Notes under the pieces: model-generated
What the model saw: only the letters and a program-made list of their open reading frames with translations
The model's database searches: none
Told to the model about the DNA's origin: nothing
Shown: piece after piece, positions 18,551-25,977 of the stretch
Position numbering within the stretch: position 1 is the stretch's first letter
Layout: every line of letters begins with the position of its first letter
Source of the DNA: Thiospirillum jenense
Lineage (GTDB): Bacteria; Pseudomonadota; Gammaproteobacteria; Chromatiales; Chromatiaceae
DNA: 34,961 nucleotides
NCBI RefSeq assembly: GCF_014145225.1
Contig: NZ_JABVCQ010000032.1
Coordinates: 1-34,961 of the forward strand
Direction of reading: 5' to 3'
Translations under genes and position numbers: made by a program

Positions 18551-18868
18551 TCAACGCACACAACGCCCATACCGATTTGCAAAAAAACCCGGTGCGCAGC
18601 GCCCCGGCCGTGGGCTGGGTGCATAATAAGTTGAGCTTTGCCCCTGTTGCGATTCAATCATATAACCGCCTGCTGTGCCGACGCCGGCACCAATTAACGC
18701 GCCCTTGCCGGCATCGCCGCTCAATGAACCAATTGCTGCACCGGTGGCGGCGCCTAATACCGCACCGGTGGCGGTGGTTGACCCGGGTGGGGCATTCGAT
18801 GCGCAGCCCGTTATCATCAAACTTAATCCAGCGAATAATCCCGCAAAACGGATAGTTTTATATTGCAT
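18551..18868 (-). CDS. Glycine-zipper outer-membrane-type lipoprotein
   Basis: The 105-aa product has a lipoprotein signal peptide with lipobox MITGC (C22 would be lipidated). A glycine-zipper region then runs from about residue 35 to 69 (GAVLGAATGAAIGSLSGDAGKGALIGAGVGTAGGY written in GxxxG steps). The tail has a Tyr/Pro stretch and ends in a Cys pair spaced as RCAPGFFANRYGRC. Such proteins sit in the cell envelope and can oligomerise through the zipper. The exact role is unknown. It lies downstream of the peptidoglycan-binding gene, separated from it by a terminator, and upstream of ppk. Confidence 0.85.
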   Translation of the reverse strand: MQYKTIRFAGLFAGLSLMITGCASNAPPGSTTATGAVLGAATGAAIGSLSGDAGKGALIGAGVGTAGGYMIESQQGQSSTYYAPSPRPGRCAPGFFANRYGRCVR

Positions 18869-18887
18869 ATTTGTTACCTAGTGATCT

Positions 18888-18915
18888 AAACCCCGCCATG
18901 ATATTGACGGGGTTT
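18888..18915 (-). terminator. Terminator between the peptidoglycan-binding gene and the lipoprotein gene
   Basis: AAACCCCGCC (18888-18897) pairs with GACGGGGTTT (18906-18915), with one mismatch near an 8-base loop. On the minus strand the stem is followed by only a short T run (TTT), so termination may be modest. It would separate the two small envelope genes transcriptionally. Confidence 0.6.
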
Positions 18916-18932
18916 TCAATAAAACGAATTCT

Positions 18933-19202
18933 TTACCGGCGGCGGCTTATTTGACGCAAGCGCGATACCGTCGCTTCATTAAAATAACCAGTGACAGCCA
19001 ACCCATGATCGCGCTGGAATTGTTTAATGGCGCGGCGCGTATTGCTGCCATACACACCATCCGCCGGCCCGGGACGATAGCCTAATTCTTGTAATGCCAT
19101 TTGGGCGCGATGAATGTTAATTGGTGCGGCATCAGCAGTGGGCAGTGTGAAGGCGCCAGCACAAATCAACGCGAGTGCTAAAAATGTCGTGCGACGTTGC
19201 AT
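18933..19202 (-). CDS. Secreted peptidoglycan-binding domain protein
   Basis: The 89-aa protein consists of a signal peptide (about residues 1-25, cleavage near ADA) and a single PG_binding_1 domain. The domain shows its hallmark VxxxQxxLxxLGYxPGPxDGVYGxxTxxAIxxFQxxxGLxVTG pattern, ending in a basic RRR tail. It should be periplasmic and bind peptidoglycan, and no catalytic domain is attached. It follows lpdA on the same strand with 53 bp between. The next gene downstream encodes a lipoprotein, so envelope maintenance is a fair guess. Confidence 0.88.
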   Translation of the reverse strand: MQRRTTFLALALICAGAFTLPTADAAPINIHRAQMALQELGYRPGPADGVYGSNTRRAIKQFQRDHGLAVTGYFNEATVSRLRQISRRR

Positions 19203-19255
19203 AAATCCTCCAAGTTTGAATACATGCGTGGATTGAACAGCAATTAAAACGCGAT

Positions 19256-20695
19256 TTAAGACCGCCGCTTGGGTGGCAATAGATCGGTAATAGACCCGTC
19301 GGCCATTTCTGCGGCCAATCCAATCGTTTCATTCAAGGTCGGGTGCGGGTGAATGGTTAAACTCAAGTCTTCCACGTCCGCTCCCATCTCTAATGCTAAC
19401 ACTGTTTCGCCAATTAACTCACCGGCATTTGGTCCCACCAATCCCGCGCCGAGCAGGCGTTTAGTGACCGGATCAAACAGCAACTTGGTCATGCCCTCGT
19501 CGCGGTGCAATCCCAGCGACCGCCCGCTCGCCGCCCACGGAAACACGCCCTTTTCATACGCAATCCCCCGCGCTTTGGCGTCGGTTTCGGTCAAGCCCAT
19601 CCACGCAATTTCCGGATCGGTGTAGGCGACCGCCGGGATGGTCAGCGGATCAAACACCGCTTTGTGACCGGCGATGACCTCAGCCGCCACCTTCGCCTCG
19701 TGCGTGGCTTTGTGCGCCAGCATTGGATTGCCGACCACGTCTCCGACGGCGAAAATGTGCGGCACTTGCGTCCGCTGGTGGGCGTCAACGGCGATAAAGC
19801 CGCGAGCGTCAACGGTTAAACCAGCCGCGGCGGCGTTGATTAAATCACCATTCGGGCGGCGGCCGACGGCGACCAGTACGCGGTCATAACAGCCGGTGCC
19901 GGGCGATTTACCGCCAAAGTTGACCTCAATTCCCGCCTCAGTCGCCGCCATGCTCTCAACTTTGGTCTCCAGCCAAATCTGCCGGCAACGTTTGCGCAAC
20001 ATCTTGTCGAGTACCTGCACCAAATCGGCGTCGCAGCCGGGGATCAATTGCGGTTGCAGTTCCACGATGTCAACGTGACTGCCCAGCGCGCTGTACACCG
20101 TCGCCATTTCCAATCCAATGATGCCGCCGCCGACGATCAACAGTTGCTCTGGCACATCCGCCAGCGCCAGCGCGCCGGTGGAGGTGATGATGCGCGGGTC
20201 AGTTGGAAAACTGGGAATCTGCACCGGCCGCGAGCCGCAGGCGATGATGGCGTGGTCAAACCGCACCGTGATTGGCGCGCCGCCGTCGGGCGGGGTGACG
20301 GTGAAATGATGCGGCGAGCCAAACTCGGCCATGCCCTGCACGATGCGCACCTGCCGCTGTTTGGCCAACGCCCGCAGTCCGCCGGTGAGTTTTTTCACCA
20401 CGCGCTCTTTACCGGCGCGCATTTGGTCAAGATCAACCGTCGGCGGGGCAAAGGTCACGCCCATCTGGCTGATCGCTTTGGCTTCCTCAATGATCGCGGC
20501 GGCGTGGAGCAGCGCTTTGGAGGGAATGCAGCCGACGTTGAGGCACACGCCGCCCAGGTCGGGATGGCGCTCGATCAGCACTACTTTTTTGCCCAAATCA
20601 GCGGCGCGGAAGGCGGCGGTGTAGCCACCCGGCCCCGCCCCGAGGACGGCAACGTCGGCGTGGAATTCTTGCGAAGATGCAGCGGTATCTGACAT
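19256..20695 (-). CDS. lpdA: Dihydrolipoyl dehydrogenase (E3)
   Basis: This flavoenzyme reoxidises dihydrolipoyl groups of 2-oxoacid dehydrogenase complexes and the glycine cleavage system, using NAD+. The FAD-binding GAGPGG (19-24), redox disulfide C51/C56 in GGVCLNVGCIPSK, NAD-binding GGGIIGLE and C-terminal catalytic HPHPTLNE (H451/E456) are all present. At 479 aa it has the usual length, with a N-terminus close to the E. coli form. No E1 or E2 genes are adjacent on this side. The gene is clearly richer in G+C than those to its left, including the small gene directly downstream. Confidence 0.96.
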   Translation of the reverse strand: MSDTAASSQEFHADVAVLGAGPGGYTAAFRAADLGKKVVLIERHPDLGGVCLNVGCIPSKALLHAAAIIEEAKAISQMGVTFAPPTVDLDQMRAGKERVVKKLTGGLRALAKQRQVRIVQGMAEFGSPHHFTVTPPDGGAPITVRFDHAIIACGSRPVQIPSFPTDPRIITSTGALALADVPEQLLIVGGGIIGLEMATVYSALGSHVDIVELQPQLIPGCDADLVQVLDKMLRKRCRQIWLETKVESMAATEAGIEVNFGGKSPGTGCYDRVLVAVGRRPNGDLINAAAAGLTVDARGFIAVDAHQRTQVPHIFAVGDVVGNPMLAHKATHEAKVAAEVIAGHKAVFDPLTIPAVAYTDPEIAWMGLTETDAKARGIAYEKGVFPWAASGRSLGLHRDEGMTKLLFDPVTKRLLGAGLVGPNAGELIGETVLALEMGADVEDLSLTIHPHPTLNETIGLAAEMADGSITDLLPPKRRS

Positions 20696-20785
20696 AGCAG
20701 TGTGTTGTTACCTGTAAAATGGTGGCTAAATGGCAACGGCGCGTCACCAGTCAAGCCGGTCAAGTGTCTGTTTTATCACTTTACG

Positions 20786-20838
20786 CGACGGCGGTGAATG
20801 CGGCAGATCACCTAGTCAACGCCCGCCCCCCGCCGTCG
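20786..20838. repeat. GC-rich inverted repeat in the lpdA/nadC divergent region
   Basis: CGACGGCGG (20786-20794) and CCGCCGTCG (20830-20838) are perfect 9-bp inverted arms 35 bases apart. They lie in the 191-bp region between the divergent lpdA and nadC starts. This could be an operator pair or simply a composition effect. No clear promoter was found. Confidence 0.4.
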
Positions 20839-20886
20839 GCTAGACTAATCATAAATTAACCGCTTGATGAGGCATTTGATTTTTCC

Positions 20887-21795
20887 ATGAACACTGATCC
20901 CACGGCCGCTGCAACGCGGCGTTTTACTTGCCCGCATCACTCACCACTGGCGGCAGCGATGCCGACGGCTGAACTCATCGCCCAACAGGCGCAGTTGGCG
21001 GTACTGGAGGACGTGGGCGGGGGCGATTTGACCGCCGCGTTCCTACCCGCCAGTCAGCGAGCGCGGGCGCAGGTGATTGCCCGAGAGGCGGCGGTGCTGT
21101 GCGGCTGCGCATGGTTCGAGGCGGTGTATCACTATCTCAGTCCCGATTTGCACGTCACCTGGCTGGCGCAGGATGGCGACCGCATCACGCCCGGTCAAAT
21201 TCTGTGCCAATTGGACGGGTATCTGCGCCCGCTGCTGACTGGCGAGCGTACTGCGTTGAATTATCTGCAAACGTTGTCTGGAACGGCGACCAGAGCGCGC
21301 CGTTATGCCGACGCACTCAACGGGTTGCCGACGCGGATTCTTGACACGCGCAAAACGCTACCCGGATTGCGGTTGCAGCAAAAATACGCGGTGGTGTGCG
21401 GCGGTTGTCATAATCACCGCATTGGATTGTATGACGCGATTTTAATTAAAGAAAACCACATTTTGGCCGCCGGTTCAATTGCCGATGCGGTGAAACAGGC
21501 GCGCCAATCAACCGCCGGGGTTGGCATTGAAATCGAGATTGAAGTTGAGAATTTGGCCGAATTAGAACAGGCAGTCGCGGCTGGCGCGGAACGCATTTTA
21601 TTAGACAATTTTGAGCTTGAGTTATTGCGCGCTGCGGTGCAATTCACTGCCGGGCGGGCGCGATTAGAAGCGTCGGGCGGGATTACGTTGGAGAATTTAC
21701 CACTCATTGCCGCAACGGGCGTAGATGATATTTCAATTGGTGATTTAACCAAGAGCGTCGAAGCCATTGATTTATCCATGCGGCTGGTGGATTAA
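20887..21795 (+). CDS. nadC: Nicotinate-nucleotide pyrophosphorylase (quinolinate phosphoribosyltransferase)
   Basis: NadC converts quinolinate and PRPP to nicotinate mononucleotide in de novo NAD synthesis. Family motifs are intact: GDLT near residue 42, the LNYLQTLSGTATRARRY block, DTRKTLPGLR followed by KYAVxCGGCxNHRxGLYD, ILIKENH, and IEIEVEN with ILLDNF near the end. The length of 302 aa is slightly above the usual ~290 because of a short N-terminal extension. The ATG at 20887 lacks a strong ribosome site, and an internal ATG at codon 22 is an alternative. It is divergent from lpdA. The two genes share NAD chemistry only loosely. Confidence 0.96.
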   Translation: MNTDPTAAATRRFTCPHHSPLAAAMPTAELIAQQAQLAVLEDVGGGDLTAAFLPASQRARAQVIAREAAVLCGCAWFEAVYHYLSPDLHVTWLAQDGDRITPGQILCQLDGYLRPLLTGERTALNYLQTLSGTATRARRYADALNGLPTRILDTRKTLPGLRLQQKYAVVCGGCHNHRIGLYDAILIKENHILAAGSIADAVKQARQSTAGVGIEIEIEVENLAELEQAVAAGAERILLDNFELELLRAAVQFTAGRARLEASGGITLENLPLIAATGVDDISIGDLTKSVEAIDLSMRLVD

Positions 21796-21813
21796 AACTA
21801 AAGGTTCTTTATT

Positions 21814-21863
21814 CCCCTTTGCAAAAGGATTGCTTTATTTCCTCTGCAAAAGGGGTACCGGGG
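21814..21863. repeat. Dispersed-repeat-like palindromic element after nadC
   Basis: CCCCTTTGCAAAAGG (21814-21828) and CCTCTGCAAAAGGGG (21841-21855) form an imperfect inverted repeat followed by TACCGGGGATTT. The layout resembles the CCCCTTTgnAAAGGGGG...GGGGGATTT elements that are scattered between genes in many bacteria, though I rely on memory for that. It may also terminate nadC. Confidence 0.5.
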
Positions 21864-21901
21864 ATTTCTTCGGCGCCGTCATTCACTGTTAATTATTATC
21901 C

Positions 21902-22990
21902 ATGCACATTCTCCACATCGAAGGCGGCAGCCAATTATACGGCGGCGCATTACAGGTTTTATATCTATTAAATGGCTTAACCGCGCTCGGCATTGACAAT
22001 ACGCTCATTTGCCGCCCCGACTGCGCCCTAGTCAACCGCGCCGCGTCCTGCGCCACCGTCTGCCCACTTCCGTTGCACGGCGATCTGGATGTCGGCATGA
22101 TCCCGCGTCTGCTGCGTCAAATACGCCACAGTCAACCCGAACTGGTGCATTTACACAGCCGGATTGGCGTGGACGTGATGGGCGGTATTGCCGCCAACCT
22201 GTTGAATTTACCCGTCATTCACACCCGCCGCGTGGACAACCCCGAGTGGTACTGGTTAGCCGCCCCCAAATACCGCCTGCACGACCGCGTGATCGCCATT
22301 TCCGCCGGCATTGCCGAAGTGCTGCGCGCCCACGTCCCGCCCGAGCGGCTGCGATTGGTGCGCAGCGCCGTCGCCGCGAGCGAATACGCCCAACCGTGTG
22401 ACCGCGCCGCCGTGTTGTGCCAATTAAATCTGCCGCCTGATGCGCAATTAATCGGCATCGTCGCGCAGTTGATCCCGCGCAAAGGGCATCAGGTCGCCAT
22501 CGCCGCGCTGGCGCAGGTGTTACACGCCCAACCGCGCTGGCATCTGCTCTGCTTCGGGCGCGGCGCGTTGGAAACCAGCTTGCGCAATCAAATCGCCGCC
22601 GTTGGGTTGGCGCAGCAAATTCACCTGTGCGGGTTTCGGGATGATTTACCTAACCTCTTGCCGTGCTTGGATTTATTAGTTCACCCAGCGTTGATGGAAG
22701 GGTTGGGCATTGCGTTACTGCAAGCGGCCGCGGCGGGCGTGCCGATTGTCGCCAGCCGCGTCGGTGGCATTCCCGAAGCGGTGCGCGACGGCGTGACGGG
22801 ATTACTCGTGCCGCCGGGCGACGTGACCGCGTTGCGGTGCGCCTGCGCGCAGTTGTTGACCAATCCCGCCCAGCGCCAGCAGTTGGGTCAAGCAGGCGCT
22901 CGACTGGTACGCGAGGAATTCTCAGTTGAGGCAATGGTCGCGGGCAATTTGGCCGTGTACCGCGAATTACTCGGCTGCGCGGCGGGTTGA
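21902..22990 (+). CDS. Glycosyltransferase family 4 (GT-B fold)
   Basis: The 362-aa protein has the GT-B layout. The N-terminal acceptor domain begins MHILHIEGGSQLYGGALQVLYLLNGL. The C-terminal donor domain carries the glycosyl-transfer signature IGIVAQLIPRKGHQVAIAAL and LMEGLGIALLQAAAAG. In the usual E-x7-E motif the second Glu is Gln here, a variation I associate with some LPS-core-type GT4 enzymes. There is no membrane segment, so a peripheral role on the inner face of the membrane, probably in lipopolysaccharide or other glycolipid assembly, is the natural guess. The substrate is unknown. A second GT4 gene lies 0.76 kb downstream, separated by a nuclease-like gene. Confidence 0.88.
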   Translation: MHILHIEGGSQLYGGALQVLYLLNGLTALGIDNTLICRPDCALVNRAASCATVCPLPLHGDLDVGMIPRLLRQIRHSQPELVHLHSRIGVDVMGGIAANLLNLPVIHTRRVDNPEWYWLAAPKYRLHDRVIAISAGIAEVLRAHVPPERLRLVRSAVAASEYAQPCDRAAVLCQLNLPPDAQLIGIVAQLIPRKGHQVAIAALAQVLHAQPRWHLLCFGRGALETSLRNQIAAVGLAQQIHLCGFRDDLPNLLPCLDLLVHPALMEGLGIALLQAAAAGVPIVASRVGGIPEAVRDGVTGLLVPPGDVTALRCACAQLLTNPAQRQQLGQAGARLVREEFSVEAMVAGNLAVYRELLGCAAG

Positions 22991-23048
22991 TTGAGTAATT
23001 GGGCATGATTGTTTAACTGATTAAACAACGCGATTGGAGTTTCTATTT

Positions 23049-23636
23049 ATGACCACGACCTACGAAGATATTCTCAATTTATTTCGGGAAAATGATGTGC
23101 AGATCAAACAACTTTTGCGCGCTCAACAAGAAACTGAGCGGCGCTTTCAAGACACTGAGCGCGAGCAAAAAGAAACTGCTCGTCAATTAAAAGAATTGGG
23201 CAAACAAATTGGTAGGTTGGGTGAAAAATTTGGTAGCTTCACCGAAGGATTGGCGCTGCCATCAATGGCAAGAATTTTGCGGCAACAGTTTCAAATGGAA
23301 ATCATTAGCCCGAGTGTGCGGGCGAGTAAAGCCGGGCAGCATCTTGAAATAGACGTTTTGGCGTATGCGAATGGTGAGGTGAATACCGCGTATATTGTCG
23401 AAGTCAAGAGTCATTTGCGCGAAGAAGCCATTACGCAATTAAAAAATATATTAGATAGATTCCGAGCGTTCTTTCCCGAACACCGCGATAAACGATTATT
23501 CGGTATTTTGGCGGCGGTGGATTTACTCCCCACTTTACGCGAGCGGATTTTGAATGAAGGTTTATACGTTGCGCGGATTCACGACGGGATATTTGAATTG
23601 GATACGCCGGCCGATTTTCAACCCAAAGCGTGGTAG
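23049..23636 (+). CDS. Coiled-coil PD-(D/E)XK-like protein, unknown function
   Basis: The ATG at 23049 is preceded by GGAG about 10 bases upstream; a TTG five codons earlier is rejected. The 195-aa product has an N-terminal charged coiled coil (about residues 8-60, rich in Glu, Gln, Arg and Lys). A restriction-nuclease-like core follows: E66, LEID (D102) and IVEVK (E118-x-K120), the D...ExK layout of PD-(D/E)XK proteins. It ends in FQPKAW, a terminal pattern I know from a family of uncharacterised proteins frequent in cyanobacteria and sulfur bacteria. Nuclease activity is not proven for that family. Base composition is less GC-rich than the two glycosyltransferases it separates, which suggests an insertion. 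Confidence 0.7.
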   Translation: MTTTYEDILNLFRENDVQIKQLLRAQQETERRFQDTEREQKETARQLKELGKQIGRLGEKFGSFTEGLALPSMARILRQQFQMEIISPSVRASKAGQHLEIDVLAYANGEVNTAYIVEVKSHLREEAITQLKNILDRFRAFFPEHRDKRLFGILAAVDLLPTLRERILNEGLYVARIHDGIFELDTPADFQPKAW

Positions 23637-23747
23637 TTATTAGCTATTTAATCGCAACCGCCGGGCATCATTTAATCGCATTGTTTTAACTCAACTTAAT
23701 TAATAACTCACAACCCAACCGCGCAATTCTTATTAAATACTTCAACC

Positions 23748-24836
23748 ATGACCCATTGGCCGCACACGCTGCAATTAATTGGTAGCCGCACGTTGGGCGG
23801 AGCGGAGCGCTGGTTTCAACGCTTCAACGTCGCGCTGGCGGCACACTCCGCCCCGGTCACGCTCGGCATTCGGCGCGGCAGTGCGCTGGCGACGCTCGAC
23901 TACGCCGGATTAACGCCGCACCAATTGCCATTTTTAAGCGTCTGGGATCCGTGGTCACGCCGCGCCGTTAGCCGCTTGATTGCGCAAACGCGGCCGGAAA
24001 TCGTACAAACTTACATGGGACGGGCGACGCGCTTGACCCACCTTGACCAACTCCCGCCCGCGCACCGCCCGCGTCACGTCGCCCGCCTCGGCGGCTACTA
24101 CCAACTCAAGCCGTACCGCCACGCCGACGCCTGGATCGGCAACACTCGCGGGTTGTGCGATTGGTTAATTGCCAACGGGTTGCCGGCGGCGCGGGTGCAG
24201 CACATTTACAATTTTGTTGACCCACCGCGCTGGCGTTCTGCCAATGAAATCAACCAGTTACGCGCCGCGTGGCACATTCCAGCCGAGGCGTGGGCGCTGG
24301 TCACACTCGGGCGTTTTGTGCCAGTCAAAGGGCATCGTGATCTGCTCGCGGCCGCGGCGCAATTGCCGGCCGAAATTGACGGGCGGCGGTGGTACTTGAT
24401 ACTGGTGGGCGATGGGCCGCTGCGCGCTGACCTGACACGGCAAGCAGAGCAGGCGGGCATTGCGGCGCAGGTGCGGTGGTGCGGTTGGCAAGCCGACCCG
24501 AGCGCGTGGTTGCAACTTGCTGATTTAATTGTGTTTCCGTCGCTCGATGCCGAAACGCTGGGCAACGTGATTTTGGAGGCGTGGGCGTGGCAGCGGCCGC
24601 TGGTCACGACGCCATTTCGCGGGGCGCGGGAATTGGTGCGGCATGGCGAAGATGGCTGGACGGTGGCGGGTAATGATGCCAAGTTATTTGCCCGCGCAAT
24701 TGAGTTGGTATTAAAAGATGCGGCGCTGCGGGCGGGGTTGGTTAATAACGGGGCAAGGCGGATTGAACGCGAATTCACGCGGGCGGTGATTATGGAGCAG
24801 TACCGAGCGTATTATAACCAGTTAATTGGCGGGTAG
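23748..24836 (+). CDS. Glycosyltransferase family 4 (GT-B fold)
   Basis: The 362-aa GT-B protein starts HTLQLIGSRTLGGAERWFQRFN, with the Gly-rich loop typical of GT4 N-terminal domains. The donor domain shows LVTLGRFVPVKGHRDLLAAA, LILVGDGPLR and FPSLDAETLGNVILEAWA, in which the E-x7-E motif is complete. It is probably an LPS-core or capsule-type sugar transferase; the sugar and acceptor cannot be named. It is GC-rich like the first GT4 gene and has the same length, but the sequences are clearly different, so this is not a recent duplication. A decayed toxin-antitoxin locus follows directly. Confidence 0.88.
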   Translation: MTHWPHTLQLIGSRTLGGAERWFQRFNVALAAHSAPVTLGIRRGSALATLDYAGLTPHQLPFLSVWDPWSRRAVSRLIAQTRPEIVQTYMGRATRLTHLDQLPPAHRPRHVARLGGYYQLKPYRHADAWIGNTRGLCDWLIANGLPAARVQHIYNFVDPPRWRSANEINQLRAAWHIPAEAWALVTLGRFVPVKGHRDLLAAAAQLPAEIDGRRWYLILVGDGPLRADLTRQAEQAGIAAQVRWCGWQADPSAWLQLADLIVFPSLDAETLGNVILEAWAWQRPLVTTPFRGARELVRHGEDGWTVAGNDAKLFARAIELVLKDAALRAGLVNNGARRIEREFTRAVIMEQYRAYYNQLIGG

Positions 24837-24890
24837 GGGAGTTGATTCAATCCCCGCTGCCACTGGGCTGTTAAGTTCTATTGAAAATAG

Positions 24891-24902
24891 ACAGTATACT
24901 GT
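24891..24902. promoter_or_regulatory. Palindromic candidate operator of the BrnTA-like locus
   Basis: ACAGTATACTGT is a perfect 12-bp palindrome containing a TATACT -10-like box (24895-24900), 35 bases before the BrnT-like ATG. TTAAGT at 24871-24876 could be a weak -35. Ribbon-helix-helix antitoxins such as BrnA bind palindromes over their own promoter, so this is a natural operator candidate. Binding is inferred. Confidence 0.45.
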
Positions 24903-24936
24903 TGGTTTAAGACCGCCACCTAAATTGTCATTTGCA

Positions 24937-24978
24937 ATGAAATTCATTTGGGATGAAACTAAACGGCAATCTAAATTA
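24937..24978 (+). pseudogene. Remnant of a BrnT toxin gene (N-terminal 14 codons)
   Basis: The ATG at 24937 begins MKFIWDETKRQSKL, which closely fits the conserved start of BrnT RNase toxins (MKFEWDxxKxxxNxxKH). The match then stops, and the frame runs straight through FPCERQPV into the antitoxin start at 25003. The remaining ~75 residues of a BrnT, including its catalytic part, are absent. An internal in-frame deletion that kept the toxin start and the antitoxin ribosome site explains this best. The locus should make no active toxin. Confidence 0.6.
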
Positions 24979-25002
24979 TTTCCATGCGAAAGGCAACCCG
25001 TG

Positions 25003-25320
25003 ATGAAACCAATCTCTACTATCGAAATGCCAATGCTATCTAATGAAACTGACGATGATGCCCCGGCTTTAACGCAAACTGATTTTGATTGCGCAACATT
25101 TCGTGTCAACGGCAAAGTGGTTGGCCGTGAAGTTTGGCAAACAGCAGTCTGTACTCAAATCGGTAAACACCCGGTTTCATTATTATTAGATGATGAAATC
25201 ATTGCTTTTTTCAAAGCGCAAGCGGAACGTGAAGGCGAAGACTATCAGTCGTATATCAATGCTGTTTTATATCACGCAATGCAAAGATTAAAAACAACTC
25301 ATTCAAACCAACCCTATTAA
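25003..25320 (+). CDS. BrnA-like ribbon-helix-helix antitoxin
   Basis: The 105-aa protein ends in the BrnA/DUF4415-type DNA-binding region: GKHPVSLLLDDEIIAFFKAQ, then the YQSYINAVLYHAM helix. The LDxDxxxxFK...YQxxINxxL pattern is the hallmark. The preceding part, DAPALTQTDFDCATF, matches the linker that wraps the toxin (DxxxxTxxDFxxA). The ATG at 25003 has AAGG about 9 bases upstream. The frame is open further left as a fusion with the BrnT remnant, so a 164-aa or 128-aa product is possible. It probably still represses its own promoter. The last four bases overlap the convergent coaE stop. Confidence 0.65.
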   Translation: MKPISTIEMPMLSNETDDDAPALTQTDFDCATFRVNGKVVGREVWQTAVCTQIGKHPVSLLLDDEIIAFFKAQAEREGEDYQSYINAVLYHAMQRLKTTHSNQPY

Positions 25321-25961
25321 TTATGTATTCTTTTTTTGCAAAAGAAAGCGTTCGCGGTGCGCTTTTCTTTACCGGCCAACCCGCAATAATAGGCATGTAA
25401 GCGCGTGATTTGCTCCGCCAATGCCGCCAGTTCACCGCTATTATCAATTACCGTCATTGCGCCCGCCAAACGGGTTTCACGACTCACTTGCCGCGCCATG
25501 ATTTGCTGAATCATATTTAATGATAAACCACTGCGTAATTGCACTCGTTCAATTTGCAGCGCTTCGGGAATATCCACCACTAAAATATGATCGGCGATTG
25601 CCTGTTGATAGGTTTCAAATAATAACGGAATCACCAGCATTGCATAGGCGCTGCGCACCCGCGTTAATTGCATTTGCATCTCGGCAAAAATCAGCGGGTG
25701 TAAAATGCTCTCTAATTGAGACCGCGCTCGCTCGTCATTAAAAATCTGCTGGCGCAGAGTGGCGCGATTTAATTCGCCATTTGAATTAAAAATCTGCGCA
25801 CCAAATGCCGCTTTAATCATCGGAAATGCCGCACCGTCAATTGCCGTCAATTGGTGCGAAATGACATCCGCATCAATCACTGCAATTCCGCGCTGCGCAA
25901 ATTCTTCAGCGACCGTTGTTTTACCGCTGCCAATGCCGCCAGTGAGTGCAACTGTGAACAT
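25317..25961 (-). CDS. coaE: Dephospho-CoA kinase
   Basis: CoaE phosphorylates the 3'-hydroxyl of dephospho-CoA in the last step of coenzyme A synthesis. The P-loop GGIGSGKT (residues 8-15), the DADVISHQL motif and the HPLI and VVDIPLLFE-type (LVIPLLFE) region fit the family. The length is 214 aa, with a short basic C-terminal extension. The ATG at 25961 lies 16 bp after the stop of the upstream glycosyltransferase, so the two are probably co-transcribed. The ribosome site is weak. Confidence 0.94.
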   Translation of the reverse strand: MFTVALTGGIGSGKTTVAEEFAQRGIAVIDADVISHQLTAIDGAAFPMIKAAFGAQIFNSNGELNRATLRQQIFNDERARSQLESILHPLIFAEMQMQLTRVRSAYAMLVIPLLFETYQQAIADHILVVDIPEALQIERVQLRSGLSLNMIQQIMARQVSRETRLAGAMTVIDNSGELAALAEQITRLHAYYCGLAGKEKRTANAFFCKKRIHN

Positions 25962-25977
25962 GATGATAATGCGTTAA

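Noticed and set aside
19353-20692. Several long open frames antisense to lpdA
   Set aside because: They are shadows created by the high G+C of lpdA and show no family resemblance. lpdA has all its motifs.
24881-24900. TTGAAA...TATACT promoter before the BrnTA-like locus
   Set aside because: The two boxes are only 8 bases apart, far too close for sigma-70. A weak TTAAGT at 24871 is the better -35.
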